From Arion vulgaris (taxonomy: Eukaryota > Mollusca > Gastropoda > Stylommatophora > Arionidae), in the NCBI GenBank assembly GCA_020796225.1, contig CM036764.1, forward strand, positions 21,280,733-21,344,732: a stretch of DNA of 64,000 bases. Reading direction: 5' to 3'. A program made the position numbers and the translations under genes. Below are positions 47,640 to 58,879 of the stretch, one piece after another. The notes under the pieces are model-generated. The model was given only the letters and a program-made list of their open reading frames with translations. It made no database searches and was not told the DNA's origin. The first letter of the stretch is position 1. Each line of letters starts with the position of its first letter.

Positions 47640-47880
47640 AAAAACGATTTATGAAGAATAAATTATTACATCAAATAAAAATCAAACAACTAAAATATGT
47701 TGGACTCATCAAGAACATATCACATTGATCAAAACGTTATTAGAGGGGGAATGCTGAATAACGACGAGCAAGAGGAAGACTAAGACACGGTTGGGAGGAA
47801 AACATCAAGAGATGGACAAAGTTCAGCCTGGCAGAGTCAACATCAAGGAAAGAGACGATGAATATTGAAGGACTATTCCA
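47640..47880 (+). mobile_element. LINE 3' fragment of a second family
   Basis: The translation contains KQLKYVGLIKN, RRARGRLRHGWEENIKRWT and FSLAEST. This matches a tail type with the pattern Trp-x-x-x-Ile-x-x-Trp-Thr and differs from its neighbour at 47.1-47.4 kb. Confidence 0.7.
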
Positions 47881-48780
47881 GCCAATCTTCTATGCGGAGA
47901 CTGTACCTGAATTTATTGTCGTAACTCCCTTTTATGTCTTTTTATATTTTTTTCCAATTCCAACAAGTTGACCATAATTGTGCAGTTTCAGATTGCTCCT
48001 AAATATGCTAGTAAGAATGAGACATTACCAGTAATGCTATATGGCCTCCATATTTTTTACTAATCACAGAATGGAGAGCATTCTTCAGCATATTGCTCTC
48101 GAAATATTTTCTGTTACGAGTCTCATCACCCAGTCTGTAACAGCAAGTGATAAATGTTGATATAGGACTTACTTGCAGTGCGCCAGTTTTTACTTTAAAT
48201 TATTGTCAACTCGTGGAAGACCTGACTACTTTTCGAAGAACAATCCTACAAGAAAGTAAACTATTGGGATGTAAAACCATACGAGACCTCCAACTGCTAG
48301 CAACGAACCGCATCACATGGATATCTAAAACCTCTGCCCTAGGTGCCGCCTTTGGCACGAAAGGAACAAACTAACAATTGTCAACTATAGCGGTGTCCAA
48401 CGATGTGCGCCGTTTGGTACACCCCTAAGTTAATCGGAATGTGTAAAAAAATGTGTTTCTAAATAACAGCATGAGTCAGTTTTTTCATAAGCACAATAAA
48501 AAACTAACTGTAAACTTGTAGTCAGGATTAAATTTTAATATTATTAATGTTAATATTAATATAGCAATTACCACATGGTGCCCGCACCTTACAGTCATTA
48601 GTCAGATGCTTCAGAATATATAAAGAACGCATTACCACGGATAGCACTGTGGTCTATTGTGATCGATCGACATTGTATGCGAAATTAGTAAACACGCTTT
48701 TCATAATTGTTAATATTTTGTTTTGAAGCTTCATATCCTGTCAGTATTATTAAAACGCTTTCTCTAGTTAGTTTACGTTG
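47881..48780. other. mostly unassigned; possible LINE tail
   Basis: A forward frame (48147-48374) has LQLLATNRITW followed by AAFGTKGT, faintly like a LINE C-terminus. Other parts are AT-rich and featureless. Confidence 0.3.
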
Positions 48781-48782
48781 CT

Positions 48783-48816
<34 letters not shown>
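48781..48816. repeat. (AATC)n microsatellite
   Basis: Nine tandem ATCA-type tetramers. Confidence 0.92.
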
Positions 48817-48819
48817 GTG

Positions 48820-49560
48820 CCATGCCTGCAGCCATAGGCGATCACGTCTCTCCACAACTCTCTCTCATTCTTTTCTTTGTTTTCTTCAATCCTGTTTTGC
48901 CTCACAGCGTCAGGTTAAGAAGAGGTTTCTAAAACGGGACTTTGTGTGCACTTCGTAGATAGTTCTTTCGTCGCCTCTGTTATCTCTGATGTCCATCTTT
49001 TGCGTGGCTAGCCTTTTGCTTTGTACCCATTGTATCGGAGCAGCATTGCTCTTTGAGGTGCACTGTCTGTTGGTAATCTGCTTATGTGGCCGAACCATTT
49101 AATTTGTTGTTTCTTGATGAAGTTCAGTGCTTATGTTGTACCCACTTTTTCCTGATGTCTTCATTTCTCAACCGGTCTCTTCTTGTTACCCCCAGCATTC
49201 TGCGTAGACACTTCATCTCTGTCGTGGCTAGTTTTCTTCTATCATTTGTTGTCAGCGTCCAGGTTTGGCACTGGTATCATAATGTGGGGAGAAAAGATTG
49301 TGTTGAACATTGCTCTGTTTGTGTTCATGGTACTCTCTCTCATTCGTGCAGGTAATCAGTTATGACGTCGATCTTATGTATCGAACCAAGATGTCAGATC
49401 ATCCAGCATCTTCTCCCTCTGTCTTCCACGATCTATTTTTCTAAGAATTTTACCTGTTGTCACCAAATGTTCTAAACCTCATGTTCACAATATATACCCG
49501 AAGAACCTTGATTGTCTGATGCTTGTTCTTTTGATAAGGTTTCTTTGTGACATTGCTAAA
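48820..49560 (-). mobile_element. LINE 3' fragment
   Basis: Read in reverse across frames: KWVQHKH, a Phe/Gly-His-x-x-Arg-like block, YNGYKAKGKPRKRW-like codons and a tail. It follows the LINE order seen at 47.1 kb but belongs to another copy. Several stops are present. Confidence 0.6.
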
Positions 49561-50065
49561 TACCTTTTCGAGATCGACATTGCTGTAAGTTTCTCTATGC
49601 TACATTGAACACTGTTCTATTATATATTTCTATATATGCATTCTATATTTACCTATCCTCACAGCCAGGCTATAGCCCAGGCCTACATCTGCTCAGGTAT
49701 TCTGCTAGATAAGAAAGGCTGACTATATTCTTAAGATCTCTTTACAGAAATCCATTACTGTTAGACATACATTTAATGACAAACATCATAACATGGTTTC
49801 AGAAATAATAAACTTGAGATATGGTCATAAAGAGTTTAAAGTAGTTTATAGTTGGCTCTGAGTCACTTACTTCTTCAGATTACTTTACTGTTCTGTTCTT
49901 GTATAATGATCCTTCTGGTTCTTAACAAACAAAAACACTGTTTTTTAGTTGTTTTTTGTTTGAAGCCAATTTCTTCTTTCTTCCTTTCCTAGATAGGTCC
50001 AAACCAAGGGCTCAAGTTCTCATCCGCTTGGTTGTGGTTTTTTATAGCTGAGTATTTTTACAGAA
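49561..50065. other. unassigned AT-rich stretch
   Basis: Nothing recognised. Confidence 0.4.
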
Positions 50066-50071
50066 AGGGGG

Positions 50072-50910
50072 AGTTAAACTAATCCCACGCCAAACCTCCA
50101 CTTTTGCTGTATACAGCATGTGGTAGGTTGCCTTGTGAGTCGAAGGTCGTGATAAACTAATCCCACGCCAAACCTCCACTTTTGCTGTATACAGCATGTG
50201 GTAGGTTGCCTTGTAAGTCGAAGGTCGTAATAAACTAATCCCACGCCAAACCTCCACTTTTGCTGTATACAGCATGTGGTAGGTTGCCTTGTGAGTCGAA
50301 GGTCGTGATAAACTAATCCCACGCCAAACCTCCACTTTTGCTGTATACAGCATGTGGTAGGTTGCCTTGTAAGTCGGAGGTCGTAATAAACTAATCCCAC
50401 GCCAAACCTCCACTTTTGCTGTATACAGCATGTGGTAGGTTGCCTTGTAAGTCGAAGGTCGTGATAAGCTAATCCCACGCCAAACCTCCACTTTTGCTGT
50501 ATACAGCATGTGGTAGGTTGCCTTGTGAGTCGAAGGTCGTGATAAACTAATCCCACGCCAAACCTCCACTTTTGCTGTATACAGCATGTGGTAGGTTGCC
50601 TTGTAAGTCGAAGGTCGTAATAAACTAATCCCACGCCAAACCTCCACTTTTGCTGTATACAGCATGTGGTAGGTTGCCTTGTGAGTCGAAGGTCGTGATA
50701 AACTAATCCCACGCCAAACCTCCACTTTTGCTGTATACAGCATGTGGTAGGTTGCCTTGTAAGTCGGAGGTCGTAATAAACTAATCCCACGCCAAACCTC
50801 CACTTTTGCTGTATAAGCTGGTATTTTTACAGAAAGGGGATAAGTTAATCCACGCCAAACCTCCACTTTTGCTGTATACAGCATGTAGTAGGTTGCCTTG
50901 TAAGTCGAAG
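50072..50910. repeat. minisatellite, 78-bp unit, about 10 copies, derived from a SINE head
   Basis: Each unit joins flank sequence (CCACGCCAAACCTCCACTTT, GCTGTATACAGCATGTGGTA) to GTTGCCTTGTGAGTCGAAGG, part of the tRNA-like head of SINE C. Two unit types (GTGAGTCGAAGGTCGTGA and GTAAGTCGAAGGTCGTAA) tend to alternate. At the right end an imperfect unit leads into an intact SINE C body. A 280-codon reverse frame is open only because 78 is divisible by three. Confidence 0.94.
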
Positions 50911-51116
50911 GTCGTGAGTTTCGAATCCGGATCGCGCCGTTCTGTTCACGAATGCAGTTTTTTTCCAGAGACCCCTAAGATTGCTGCTGGAGCTACGGAA
51001 TTCGTGCTTTGTGCAATACTCTCGGCAGGTGGCTTGCCATTTCTGCGGAGAGGGACCGAGCCATATGGGGTTAATCTCGGTGCAATGAAGCCAATCCCTC
51101 GGCTTTAAAACTCTTT
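50885..51116 (+). mobile_element. SINE family C, copy 4
   Basis: It begins inside the last array unit (GCCTTGTAAGTCGAAGG) and continues through the B-box region (GTTTCGAATCCGG), CAGAGACCCC and GGAGAGGGACCGAG to CGGCTTTAAAACTC. A short piece resembling the head of repeat G follows (AGTGGTTCTATTCTTGACCC). Confidence 0.85.
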
Positions 51117-51239
51117 AATAGTGGTTCTATTCTTGACCCCGAATTCGGGTCCCGGTACCTACACGGGCGCTTTTAATGTCATTCAACTCATTTGATTGTT
51201 AACGTTTGGAAATGATAGCTATTCATATCTTTGTATGGA

Positions 51240-51387
51240 GAATGGCAAACTACCTTCTTATACTGCCAAGACCCAGGATAAACATGATCTGAGAATGACT
51301 GCTGCTGACACCGGCCAACTTGCACAGAACAGACTTTTCAGGACTGCTGTCATGGCAGCCAAGTTCCGGAACGGACAAGCTACGTGA
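51240..51387 (+). mobile_element. possible LINE C-terminal tail
   Basis: The frame ends LAQNRLFRTAVMAAKFRNGQ and a stop, with Asp-Thr-Gly-Gln before it. It resembles the last residues of some LINE proteins; no longer context is present. Confidence 0.35.
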
Positions 51388-51619
51388 TGATGATAATATA
51401 CAATGTTTGATGTATTAATGATACTACAGCTAATTAATATTAAAGTTGAGCTATTTTTATTTATATTCCAAACAAGTTAAAGCGCTTTTGTCATGTGTAC
51501 TACATCAGTGCGGTGTGCTATCTGATGTTATCGTAATTAACATTATCAGGAAGTGTCATCATGTTTATTTACTGTAACAGTTGATTTGTCTTCCCTCCAC
51601 ATCCAGTTAATGTATAGTA

Positions 51620-52236
51620 AACACACTGCACACATATAAATACATCTTCTTTTTCTCTTCTTTTGTCGTCACACTGCTACCGGGTTGTTGCCCAGTGTCG
51701 TGGTTTTTTTTTTTGTCTTGCGTTGTTCTGGTGGCTTGTGTGATTGTTATTTTTGCTCTTTCACACGATTCTGCTACGCCATCTAACCATCTTTTCCGTG
51801 GTCTTCCTCTTGCCTTCTTTCCCGATGTTCTGTTGTAGAAGACTCTGTATACTGTGGAGTTTGGATGCATTCTTATTAAGTGGCCAAACCACTTCATTCT
51901 TTGTTTCTCTATGTAATTCAAGCACGGTTTTGTGCCAACTTTCTTTCTTATGCTGATGTTGGTGATTCTGTCTTTTCTTGTGTTGTTGGTAACTTTTCGC
52001 AGGCAACGCATTTCACATGTAGTTATTTTTGTGACTGCGCTTTGCTCAATGTCCATGTTTGGCTCTGGTAACACAAAGTAGGTATAAAAATGCTGTTGAT
52101 CATCTGTTGCTTAGCTGCCTGTGAAATTTTTGGGTACCTTAACAATAGGGCCAGCTGGTAGGTTACAGCATTTGCTTTTTGCACTCTAGCCTCTATCTAG
52201 TCTTCCGTCTTCTGTGAATATGCTTCCTAAGTATTT
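51620..52236 (-). mobile_element. resident LINE, 3' part (interrupted element)
   Basis: In reverse sense it starts at KYLG and gives SIFTEDGRLD, CEMRCLRKVTNNTRKDR, MKWFGHLIRMHP and RGRPRKRWLDGV, ending at about 51620. A 155-codon frame (51607-52074) is intact; one or two frameshifts lie upstream. The matching 5' part is at 53244-53870. The RNase H-bearing fragment separates the two at the KYLG codons. Confidence 0.85.
52226..52236. repeat. target-site duplication, right copy of the nested LINE insertion
   Basis: CCTAAGTATTT; the same 11 bases occur at 53244-53254. Confidence 0.8.
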
Positions 52237-53243
52237 CTTCTTCTTCAGCGATCTCTGGTCATGCGCTTAATTTACTGTGGACCACAAACTGGGCAGACAG
52301 CTTCAGGTCTGTCAGGCTTCCCAAAGCTTAGTTTTCAGGTCGACTGGGTGTGGCCACATGTTGCTTCTCAGCTCACACAGAAGAGGACAGTCTTGCAGGA
52401 TATGCTCTGGTGTCTGTTCTGCCTGCTGACACTGGCAGAGAGCTGTTTGACTTATTCCTAGTCTGTATAAGTGTTTGTTGAGTCTGCAGTGTCCGGTGCG
52501 TAGTCGAAATATAATGACCTGGTCTGTTCTGCTTAGGTCTTTGAGGGAGTCTTTTCCATAATCATATCCAGTGTTTGTCTTCCAGTCTGCTGCAGATTTT
52601 CTCTGTATGAGGGTTTTGACCTCTTGAAAAGACAAGGGTTGGTAAATTTGCTCTTTGGCACTGCCCTCCTTAGCTAAGACATCAGCACTCTCATTGCCTG
52701 CAATGCCACAGTGAGATGGAATCCACTGCAAGTGAATTTCTGCCTTTTCTGAAAGCTGAGCAAGTTCTCTTTTTAGTTTTTTACTGTGCTGTCAGTGGAT
52801 TTAGCCTCCAGGACTTGTATAGCTGACAGTGAGTCTGTAAGAAATACCATCTTGCCTGCAGCTGCTTTCATCTTATTCATGTGCTGTGCTGCCATCAGAA
52901 GGGCTAAGAGTTCTGCTTTGTAGTTGGAACATATTCTTCCAGTAGGGGCCGCTAGAGACACAGTAGTAGCATCTGGGTGCCTAATGTACACTCCTGCTCC
53001 ACCATTCATGGTTGCCTCCATTGCCGATCCATCTGTGTAAATTCTTATTCAGCTGTCTTCTGGAAACATGTAATGGAGATGTTCCATTGTAATTGCTTTT
53101 TCACTAGATTAGGCTCGGCATCTTTGCTTAATAATTTAGGGATGGAGGTTGATAAGTTTAGTGCTACTGAGTCTGGTTCCCAGTGATCAAAAGTAATTCT
53201 TCTGGTATGGACTTATGATTTAGTAGTTCCAAGTATGACTTTC
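52237..53243 (-). mobile_element. 5'-truncated LINE with RNase H domain, inserted into another LINE
   Basis: Reverse-strand frames encode an RNase H: YTDGSA (53022-53042 region), YKAELLALLMA, FLTDSLSAIQVLE and WIPSHCGIAGNESAD, so the acidic residues of the fold are all visible. A Cys-rich tail follows (CQCQQAEQTPEHILQDCP). RNase H after the reverse transcriptase is known in I/Jockey-group LINEs. The 3' end carries GAAGAAGAAG, and 11-bp direct repeats flank the fragment. Frameshifts split the domain near 52770, and upstream near 53040. Confidence 0.87.
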
Positions 53244-53254
53244 CCTAAGTATTT
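53244..53254. repeat. target-site duplication, left copy of the nested LINE insertion
   Basis: CCTAAGTATTT; matches 52226-52236. Confidence 0.8.
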
Positions 53255-53870
53255 GAATTCTTTCACTTGGTTTATTTTAGTGCCATTGGCATGGATGTCT
53301 AGATTATTATGTATTCATTATTTCTGTTTTAGTGTTGTTGATTTTCATGTCATGATTTATACAATTTTTGTTCACGGTGTCAATATGATGTTGTAGATCT
53401 TGTTCATTTTGATGTATCAGGCACTGATCATCTGCAAAAATCAGTTCATTTATTTCATCATTATCTGAATTTGACTCTTGAATTATTTTATCCATATATG
53501 CAATAAAGAGTAGTGGTGAGAGGACACAACCTTGTCTAACACCTGATGTAATGGAGAACCAGTCGGTCATTCCTTCTGTTGTTCTTACTGTACTCTGGCT
53601 ATCTTGATATAAGGCCATGATATTACCTAATAGTTGTCCCTGGACGCCATATTCTTCAAGGATCTTCCATAGTTTGCACCTGTTTACTCTATCAAATGCC
53701 TTTTATTGGTCTATAAATATAAGCTGTTTACTTTGATTGTATTCATTTGTTTGTTCGCAGATCTGTCTTAGTGTAAATATTGCTTCTGTGCAGCTCTTAC
53801 CCCTCCTAAACCCAAACTGGCTATTGCTTTTGCGTTTATTCCCATTTCAGTATTACTATGAGCTCATACT
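53244..53870 (-). mobile_element. resident LINE, reverse transcriptase part
   Basis: In reverse sense: FGFRRGKSCTEAIFTLRQIC, KAFDRVNRCKLWKILEEYG, then GVRQGCVLSPLLF and the catalytic FADD (53428-53439), ending at VKEFKYLG where the insertion begins. These are the palm motifs of an RTE/CR1-like reverse transcriptase. A stop replaces a residue just before KAFDR, and the 5' part beyond 53870 is missing. Confidence 0.88.
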
Positions 53871-53874
53871 ATCA

Positions 53875-54119
53875 CCATTCGAAAATCGTGGTATATCCTT
53901 TACAGGACGTAGTCATCAACCACAGTAAACGGATCGTTGATTTTCTAGACACCACTAATACATTCAGTAGTATTCCATTGCTTTATGAACGGTGAGGTAT
54001 ATTTGTACCGCTCGTTACCACAGGAAAAAAAAAAATTGCTTCCAAACATCTCGCGGTGGAGTTTGAACTTGGAACACTTGGGTTATGATCAAGCTCACTA
54101 CTGCTTAAGTTACAGACGC
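53875..54119 (-). mobile_element. SINE family B, copy 2
   Basis: It shares ATCCTTTACAGGACGTAG, GATTTTCTAGACACCAC and GGAGTTTGAAC with copy 1. It sits at the truncated 5' edge of the resident LINE. Confidence 0.72.
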
Positions 54120-54184
54120 CCACACTATCACCATTAAAACTTGTATATTGAGAATGTATTCTTGTCCATTGTTGGAGATGGATT

Positions 54185-54408
54185 GACATGTGATGCGCAT
54201 GGAGACTGGCTCCGACACGAAAACTGCACTGAGATGGACTCCAGAGGGTAGGCGAAGCGTGGAAGACCCAAGACGACCTGGGGAGAACGATAAGCAAGAA
54301 CTGAAAGAAATGAATCATAGCTGGAACACAATACAGAGGAAGGCCATGAACAGGGAAGAATGGTGTGCGTTTGTTGCTGCCCTAAACGCCAAGGGCGTAA
54401 CAGGCTAA
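54185..54408 (+). mobile_element. LINE 3' fragment with intact C-terminus
   Basis: The frame reads KTALRWTPEGRRSVEDPRRP, ELKEMNHSWNTIQRKAMNRE, WCAFVAALNAKGVTG and a natural stop. This is a tail type distinct from the Arg-Pro-Arg-x-Arg-Trp group and shared with 22.1 and 31.4 kb. Confidence 0.8.
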
Positions 54409-54554
54409 AGAGAGAGAAGAGATTCTTGTCCGGTTCTTTTTAATACCAATTCGAATTATTACTGAAATATAACACTTGTGACTTTTGTCGTATCCTTTAA
54501 TATCAGTCCCCAGCTTTCTTCAGGTATGGCTTAATTTCATCACCTTTCCTGCGC

Positions 54555-54750
54555 GTTTTTTTTTTTTCCCAATCCAGAGCACTGAGCTTTTCAGTCTTCA
54601 GCTCGTGCCATGGACATCGTAACCTCTTTGTTTCGGTGCCACGAACACCTGATCTGGAATCTGTGCCATTTTCTGCCTGCCACTAATGAAACCCGTCACA
54701 CAGAGGGCTGTCCCCAGTCAAGCGCTACGAACACGCTGGGCACGCGGGCT
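54555..54750 (-). mobile_element. SINE family A, copy 4, with poly(A)
   Basis: A reverse copy with CAGCTCGTGCCATGGACATC and ACACGCTGGGCACGC. About 13 T at 54555-54567 form its poly(A) tail. Several small deletions in the head. Confidence 0.78.
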
Positions 54751-54925
54751 TCCCTGCGCGTTTCAAAACAGTTCCTATCTTCTTTCTGTCAAGCTGTCTG
54801 TCTGTCAATCTGTCTATACCAGTCTCGTTTTTCTACACCCAATTGCAACTGATCTATTTCTCTCCTACTCTGCATGTCTGCCTGTCCTTATACATGTATC
54901 AATCTAATTGGTGTTTGTGTATTGT

Positions 54926-54932
<7 letters not shown>

Positions 54933-54961
<29 letters not shown>

Positions 54962-54990
54962 TCTCTCCCCCTCTCTCTTTTCCCTTTCCC
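54933..54990. repeat. (CT)n microsatellite
   Basis: CTCTCT run with a few CCCT interruptions. Confidence 0.92.
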
Positions 54991-55264
54991 CAAGCTTCCT
55001 TGCACATATTCATATTGAACTGATTGCATCATGTCTATGCCTAGCGGCATGTCGCCTACATTCCGTGAAGCAGCACTTGTCCACTTACGAACTTATGAAA
55101 TATCTGTCACAAGTAATTTTGACACTCTCATAACCGTCACAAATTAACTGACAACTGAGTTCCCAAACGAGCGCATTGTCATGTAGGTGCGTTACCTCTC
55201 ACCCCTCCACTTGTGTACTAAACACAGTTCTGAAGCCAACCAACATGGTACTATAGTTATTTGT
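54991..55264. other. unassigned stretch
   Basis: Nothing recognised. Confidence 0.4.
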
Positions 55265-55276
55265 ACATCAATACTT

Positions 55277-55529
55277 GTTCTCTGGGCTAAGTGGTTAAGC
55301 CCTTTGCCTTGTGAGTCGAAGGCCGTGGGTTCGATTCCGGACCGCGCCGTTCTGTTCACGAGTGCAGTATTTTCCAGAGACCCCTAGGATTGTTGCTGGA
55401 GCTACGGAGTTCGTGCTTTGTGCAATACTCAAGGCAGGTGGCTTGCCATTTCTGCGGAGAGGGATCGAGTCATATGGGGGTAAAAACCGGCGCATTGAAG
55501 TCAATCCTTCGGCTTAAAAACCCTTTAAA
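55277..55529 (+). mobile_element. SINE family C, copy 5, young, with 12-bp target duplication
   Basis: The best preserved copy: A-box region CTAAGTGGTTAAGCC, B box GGGTTCGATTCC, full body and the AAAACCCTTTAAA end. ACATCAATACTT flanks both sides (55265-55276 and 55530-55541), a perfect target duplication of the length made by LINE machinery. Confidence 0.92.
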
Positions 55530-55541
55530 ACATCAATACTT

Positions 55542-56189
55542 ATTGAAGATTCGACAGTAGATGACGTACTGATGGTACAACTTGACAAGTACAAACCTAG
55601 GTTTTACAACTGTGATTGGTGGAGTCGAGGGTGTAGGTGGTTTAATAAATTTAGTGCGATGTTTTGTGATGGGTTTAATGGGTGTTTGGGATTGCCTTTA
55701 GTGGAATGTATTGGGATGAGCTTTAGTGGGATGTTTTGACCCAGGAAACAATGCACGCCCAGCTTCTAGTTATGTGATAACGCATTTTGCAAGCAACAAA
55801 ATTAATGGACATTATTCACGCGAGAGGCGATGTGTGTTTAAACCTCTCGGCCACAATATTCTAAGATGGAAACAAAGTCACAGTTACACAGTGACTGCAT
55901 GACTGCCTTTTTGTATACATTTTATAGGAATGTAAAGGGATCTGAATTCTATATAGTTTGAGAACTACGACCAAAGTCATAATAATAACACTCGATGAAA
56001 GGCGTTATTCATAAATAAATAACAGCTTGACCGATTAAGACATTGTTGAACATATTTGCTGAATAGAAGCCACATTGTTATGTGTTTGAACTATTTACGA
56101 GCTGACTAATATGTCAATATATTTGTGTAACGCTGGTGAAGACAGCACACTCATACGATCAGACATAATTGTCGCGATGACAGCATCGT
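55542..56189. other. unassigned stretch
   Basis: A G/T-rich irregular repeat (TTTAGTGGGATGTTTTG-like) lies around 55650-55740. Otherwise nothing recognised. Confidence 0.4.
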
Positions 56190-56560
56190 GCATTGTTGTG
56201 AGACAGTTGGGTAATCTTTCTGCGATGTTGTTGCCTGACTGTCATATAGACTTTGCTGCTTTGTATACATTCATCATAAGCTTGTTGCCAATATGGAAGC
56301 AATGGATCTCATTGTGTACTGGCATGGGGTCTGATTGTGTGCTCACAGGGGTCTCATATTGTTGTGAGACAGTTGGGCAAATCTTTTGCGATGTTGTTGC
56401 CTGACTGTCATATAGACTTTGTGTTTGTATACATTCATCATAAGCTTGTTGCTAATATGGAAGCAATGGATCTCATGATGTGCTGGCAGGGGTCTCAATG
56501 TATGCTGACAGGGGGTCTCAGATGTGTTTGGCAGGGGGTCTCAATGTGTGTCAAAGATAC
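56190..56560. repeat. direct repeat, about 165-bp unit, 2 copies plus short remnants
   Basis: Blocks with GTTGTGAGACAGTTGGG, TTGTTGCCTGACTGTCATAT and CATTCATCATAAGCTTGTTG occur twice. They are followed by several short AGGGGGTCTCA-type pieces. Confidence 0.8.
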
Positions 56561-56579
56561 GCAATATATCACAACGTCT

Positions 56580-56935
56580 TAGTGACATTCTTCACGCATT
56601 GAGAGTCTTTCCGGACAGAGGAGTTTCAGGGCTGTGAATCCCACTCGCTGACCAGATTGAAAGAGATGGGTGTCCGTATTGGTGCAGCCCGAAAGGAACG
56701 ACATACTAAATATGCAAAGAGATTGATTAATCAACATCGAACTGGCGTGTTGGGTCGCTGGACGCTGCTGGATTTGCTGAGGCGGAGATCAGAGCACCTA
56801 TGGACATTTCCGGAGTGCTATGATGATAGTCCTCTAATAACTGATAGTCGCTGGACATTGTTGGAGATATTGTGAAGGAGATCGGAGCACCTCTGGTCAT
56901 ACTCGTAGTGCAATGAAGATATTCCAAACAGAAAT
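56580..56935 (+). other. conserved peptide-coding repeat P, copy 2
   Basis: The translation gives SHSLTRLKEMGVRIG, AARKERHTKYAKRLINQHRT, RWTLLDLLRRRSEHLWTFPE, then a second, decayed module (RWTLLEIL, stop, RRSEHLW). The repeated module suggests the parent protein had tandem Cys-Pro-x-Cys units. The first Cys of the first module is replaced (TFPEC). The family is unrecognised. Confidence 0.55.
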
Positions 56936-57589
56936 TGATACAGATATATCGGAAGATAATAAGAAAGGAATAAATAGAAGTGTAAATTGGTTATCACACA
57001 CCCAATGTTAATCATGGCAAGTTTAAAAACCAGTATATGTCAAGTGTCAGTGGAATTGATCGATACCGAACTATAATTGGAAGACAATTGTGAGACATTT
57101 GTTGACACATTCATCGTTCCGTCTTAGCAAAAATTATAAGTGTTAAGAGGTTGACCTGTCAGGGTGACACATTGTCACGCCCAGGAAAGTTTCCCGCCAG
57201 GTCATACTGTATAACCTTTTGAAGTTTGACCTGTATTGTTGTTCCATAAAGTGATGAAACTATTTGATAAGGTCATACGATAGGAAGAATTCCACTGTGA
57301 TTGAATCTATGTTTACTTTTAGTCCTGGATACGTGCGTGTTAATTATGTTTGTGATTTTAGTTATCATTGAGAGAGACAGAGAGTGTGGAATTTGCTGTC
57401 ATGTCATAACATTGATGATGACATGTGTCTTGTGATCTGTCAAATATTGTTCTCATTCGTTCGCTGTATTATTGTTACAACCAAACGGCTGCTGTCACAA
57501 TCACTGCCATTATTTCTATTATCATTGCCACCATCACCACCACTACCACCTTTAATATCAACATTAGCATCATCGTTGTTCATTATCAG
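56936..57589. other. unassigned stretch
   Basis: ATCACCACCACTACC-type simple sequence lies near 57500-57570. Nothing else recognised. Confidence 0.4.
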
Positions 57590-58330
57590 GTGCCTTGCCG
57601 GCTGACGTAGGCGATCATGGATCTCCACAAATCTCTATCTTTGGTTTAAAGGGGTTTTAAGTGTTTGCTATCAATTCAGATGTTGACGCTCTACTGTGCC
57701 ATGAAGTCAGGCTATCCCAAATTTTCTCTGTCTTCCTCTGTCTCGTCTACCCTCGATTTTACTAGTTGTTACAAACCTCCCCTCCTCATCAAATGTCCGA
57801 AAAATAATGACTTATTGATAATAAGTTTTGTCTGTGTCTTGACCTCATTCAACACCTCAACATTAGAGATTTTAGCAGTCCATGGAATTCTCATTATTCT
57901 TCTGTAAAATCACATCTCTGTGTCCTCTAGAGCTTTTTCGATCTGTTTGTTTATTGTCCATGACTGGCATCCGTATGTCAGTATTGGTTCTAAATAGCAC
58001 TGAATAACTCGCATTCTGACCTCAACTGACAAGGACGTGTTGCATATGATACATCTCATTTTCATGAACGATGTTTTCGTTTGCCCTATTCTGCTCTTTA
58101 TTTCAGATCGGCATCTGCCATCTGATGTTACCAGGACTCGAAGTATTTAAATTTGCTGCACTTGTCTTAGCTCTCCTTCTAAAATGGTGCATTTTGTCAA
58201 AGTCTGCTTTTGATATGATCATAACTTCTGTCTTCTTAATATTCAAACTGGGTCCTTTGTAATACTTTCTGTCACAACCTTATCAATTCATTTATGGAGC
58301 AGCTACATTTCATTTCTTGCTATTAAAAAA
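57590..58330 (-). mobile_element. LINE 3' fragment, same family as 62.9-63.4 kb
   Basis: In reverse sense: CYLEPILTYGCQSWTINKQI, RRIMRIPWTAKISNVEVLNE, a His-Leu-Met-Arg-Arg block, the VDETEEDREN region and a terminal block, PKIEICGDP. The order matches the plus-strand copy at 62.9 kb. Stops occur in at least three places. Confidence 0.78.
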
Positions 58331-58877
58331 TGAACCATGAAGTTAATCATCATCATTATTATCATCATTATTAAGGGGATCTTTGTAGCACCAGGTTAAC
58401 ACCAGCCATGAACGTTTGCAAATACAGTACGAATATGCTGTTACTGATGTTTTTCTACCTATGGTATCCCACTTCAGTGTATCTTATACTTTAAGGCTAA
58501 TCGTTCTTTATTTATGTTCTCTTTGATTTTTGTTTAAAATAGAACTTCAACATCAGAATTAACTCTGAGTCTGAGACTATGTTATACTTCTAGACTATGT
58601 TATACTTCTAGACTTTTGACTTTAGCTTTATTTGGTCTTTTTTGTTTTTTTAAATCGAGACACTAGGTCTTTTAATTAATGGGCACGCATCTGATTTTGT
58701 AGTTAATGCAACATCATTTTGAAGTGATGCGGGTGGTAATTAATAGCTGTCCAACGCAGACGATGACGACAGCCTCAGACGTGTTACTGTAGTTGTCTGA
58801 AGCTGTAACTTGTACTGTATTTAGATTTAAGTGAGGAAAAGTTACACTGTTCGTCAACCTCACTCTCTCGTCCAGGA
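58331..58877. other. unassigned stretch
   Basis: An (ATC)n-like run lies near 58340-58375. Nothing else recognised. Confidence 0.4.
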
Positions 58878-58879
58878 CT

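Noticed and set aside
50042..50884. 280-codon and 238-codon reverse frames
   Set aside because: Both lie on the 78-bp array built from a SINE head, and two frames are open at once. This is a repeat artefact.
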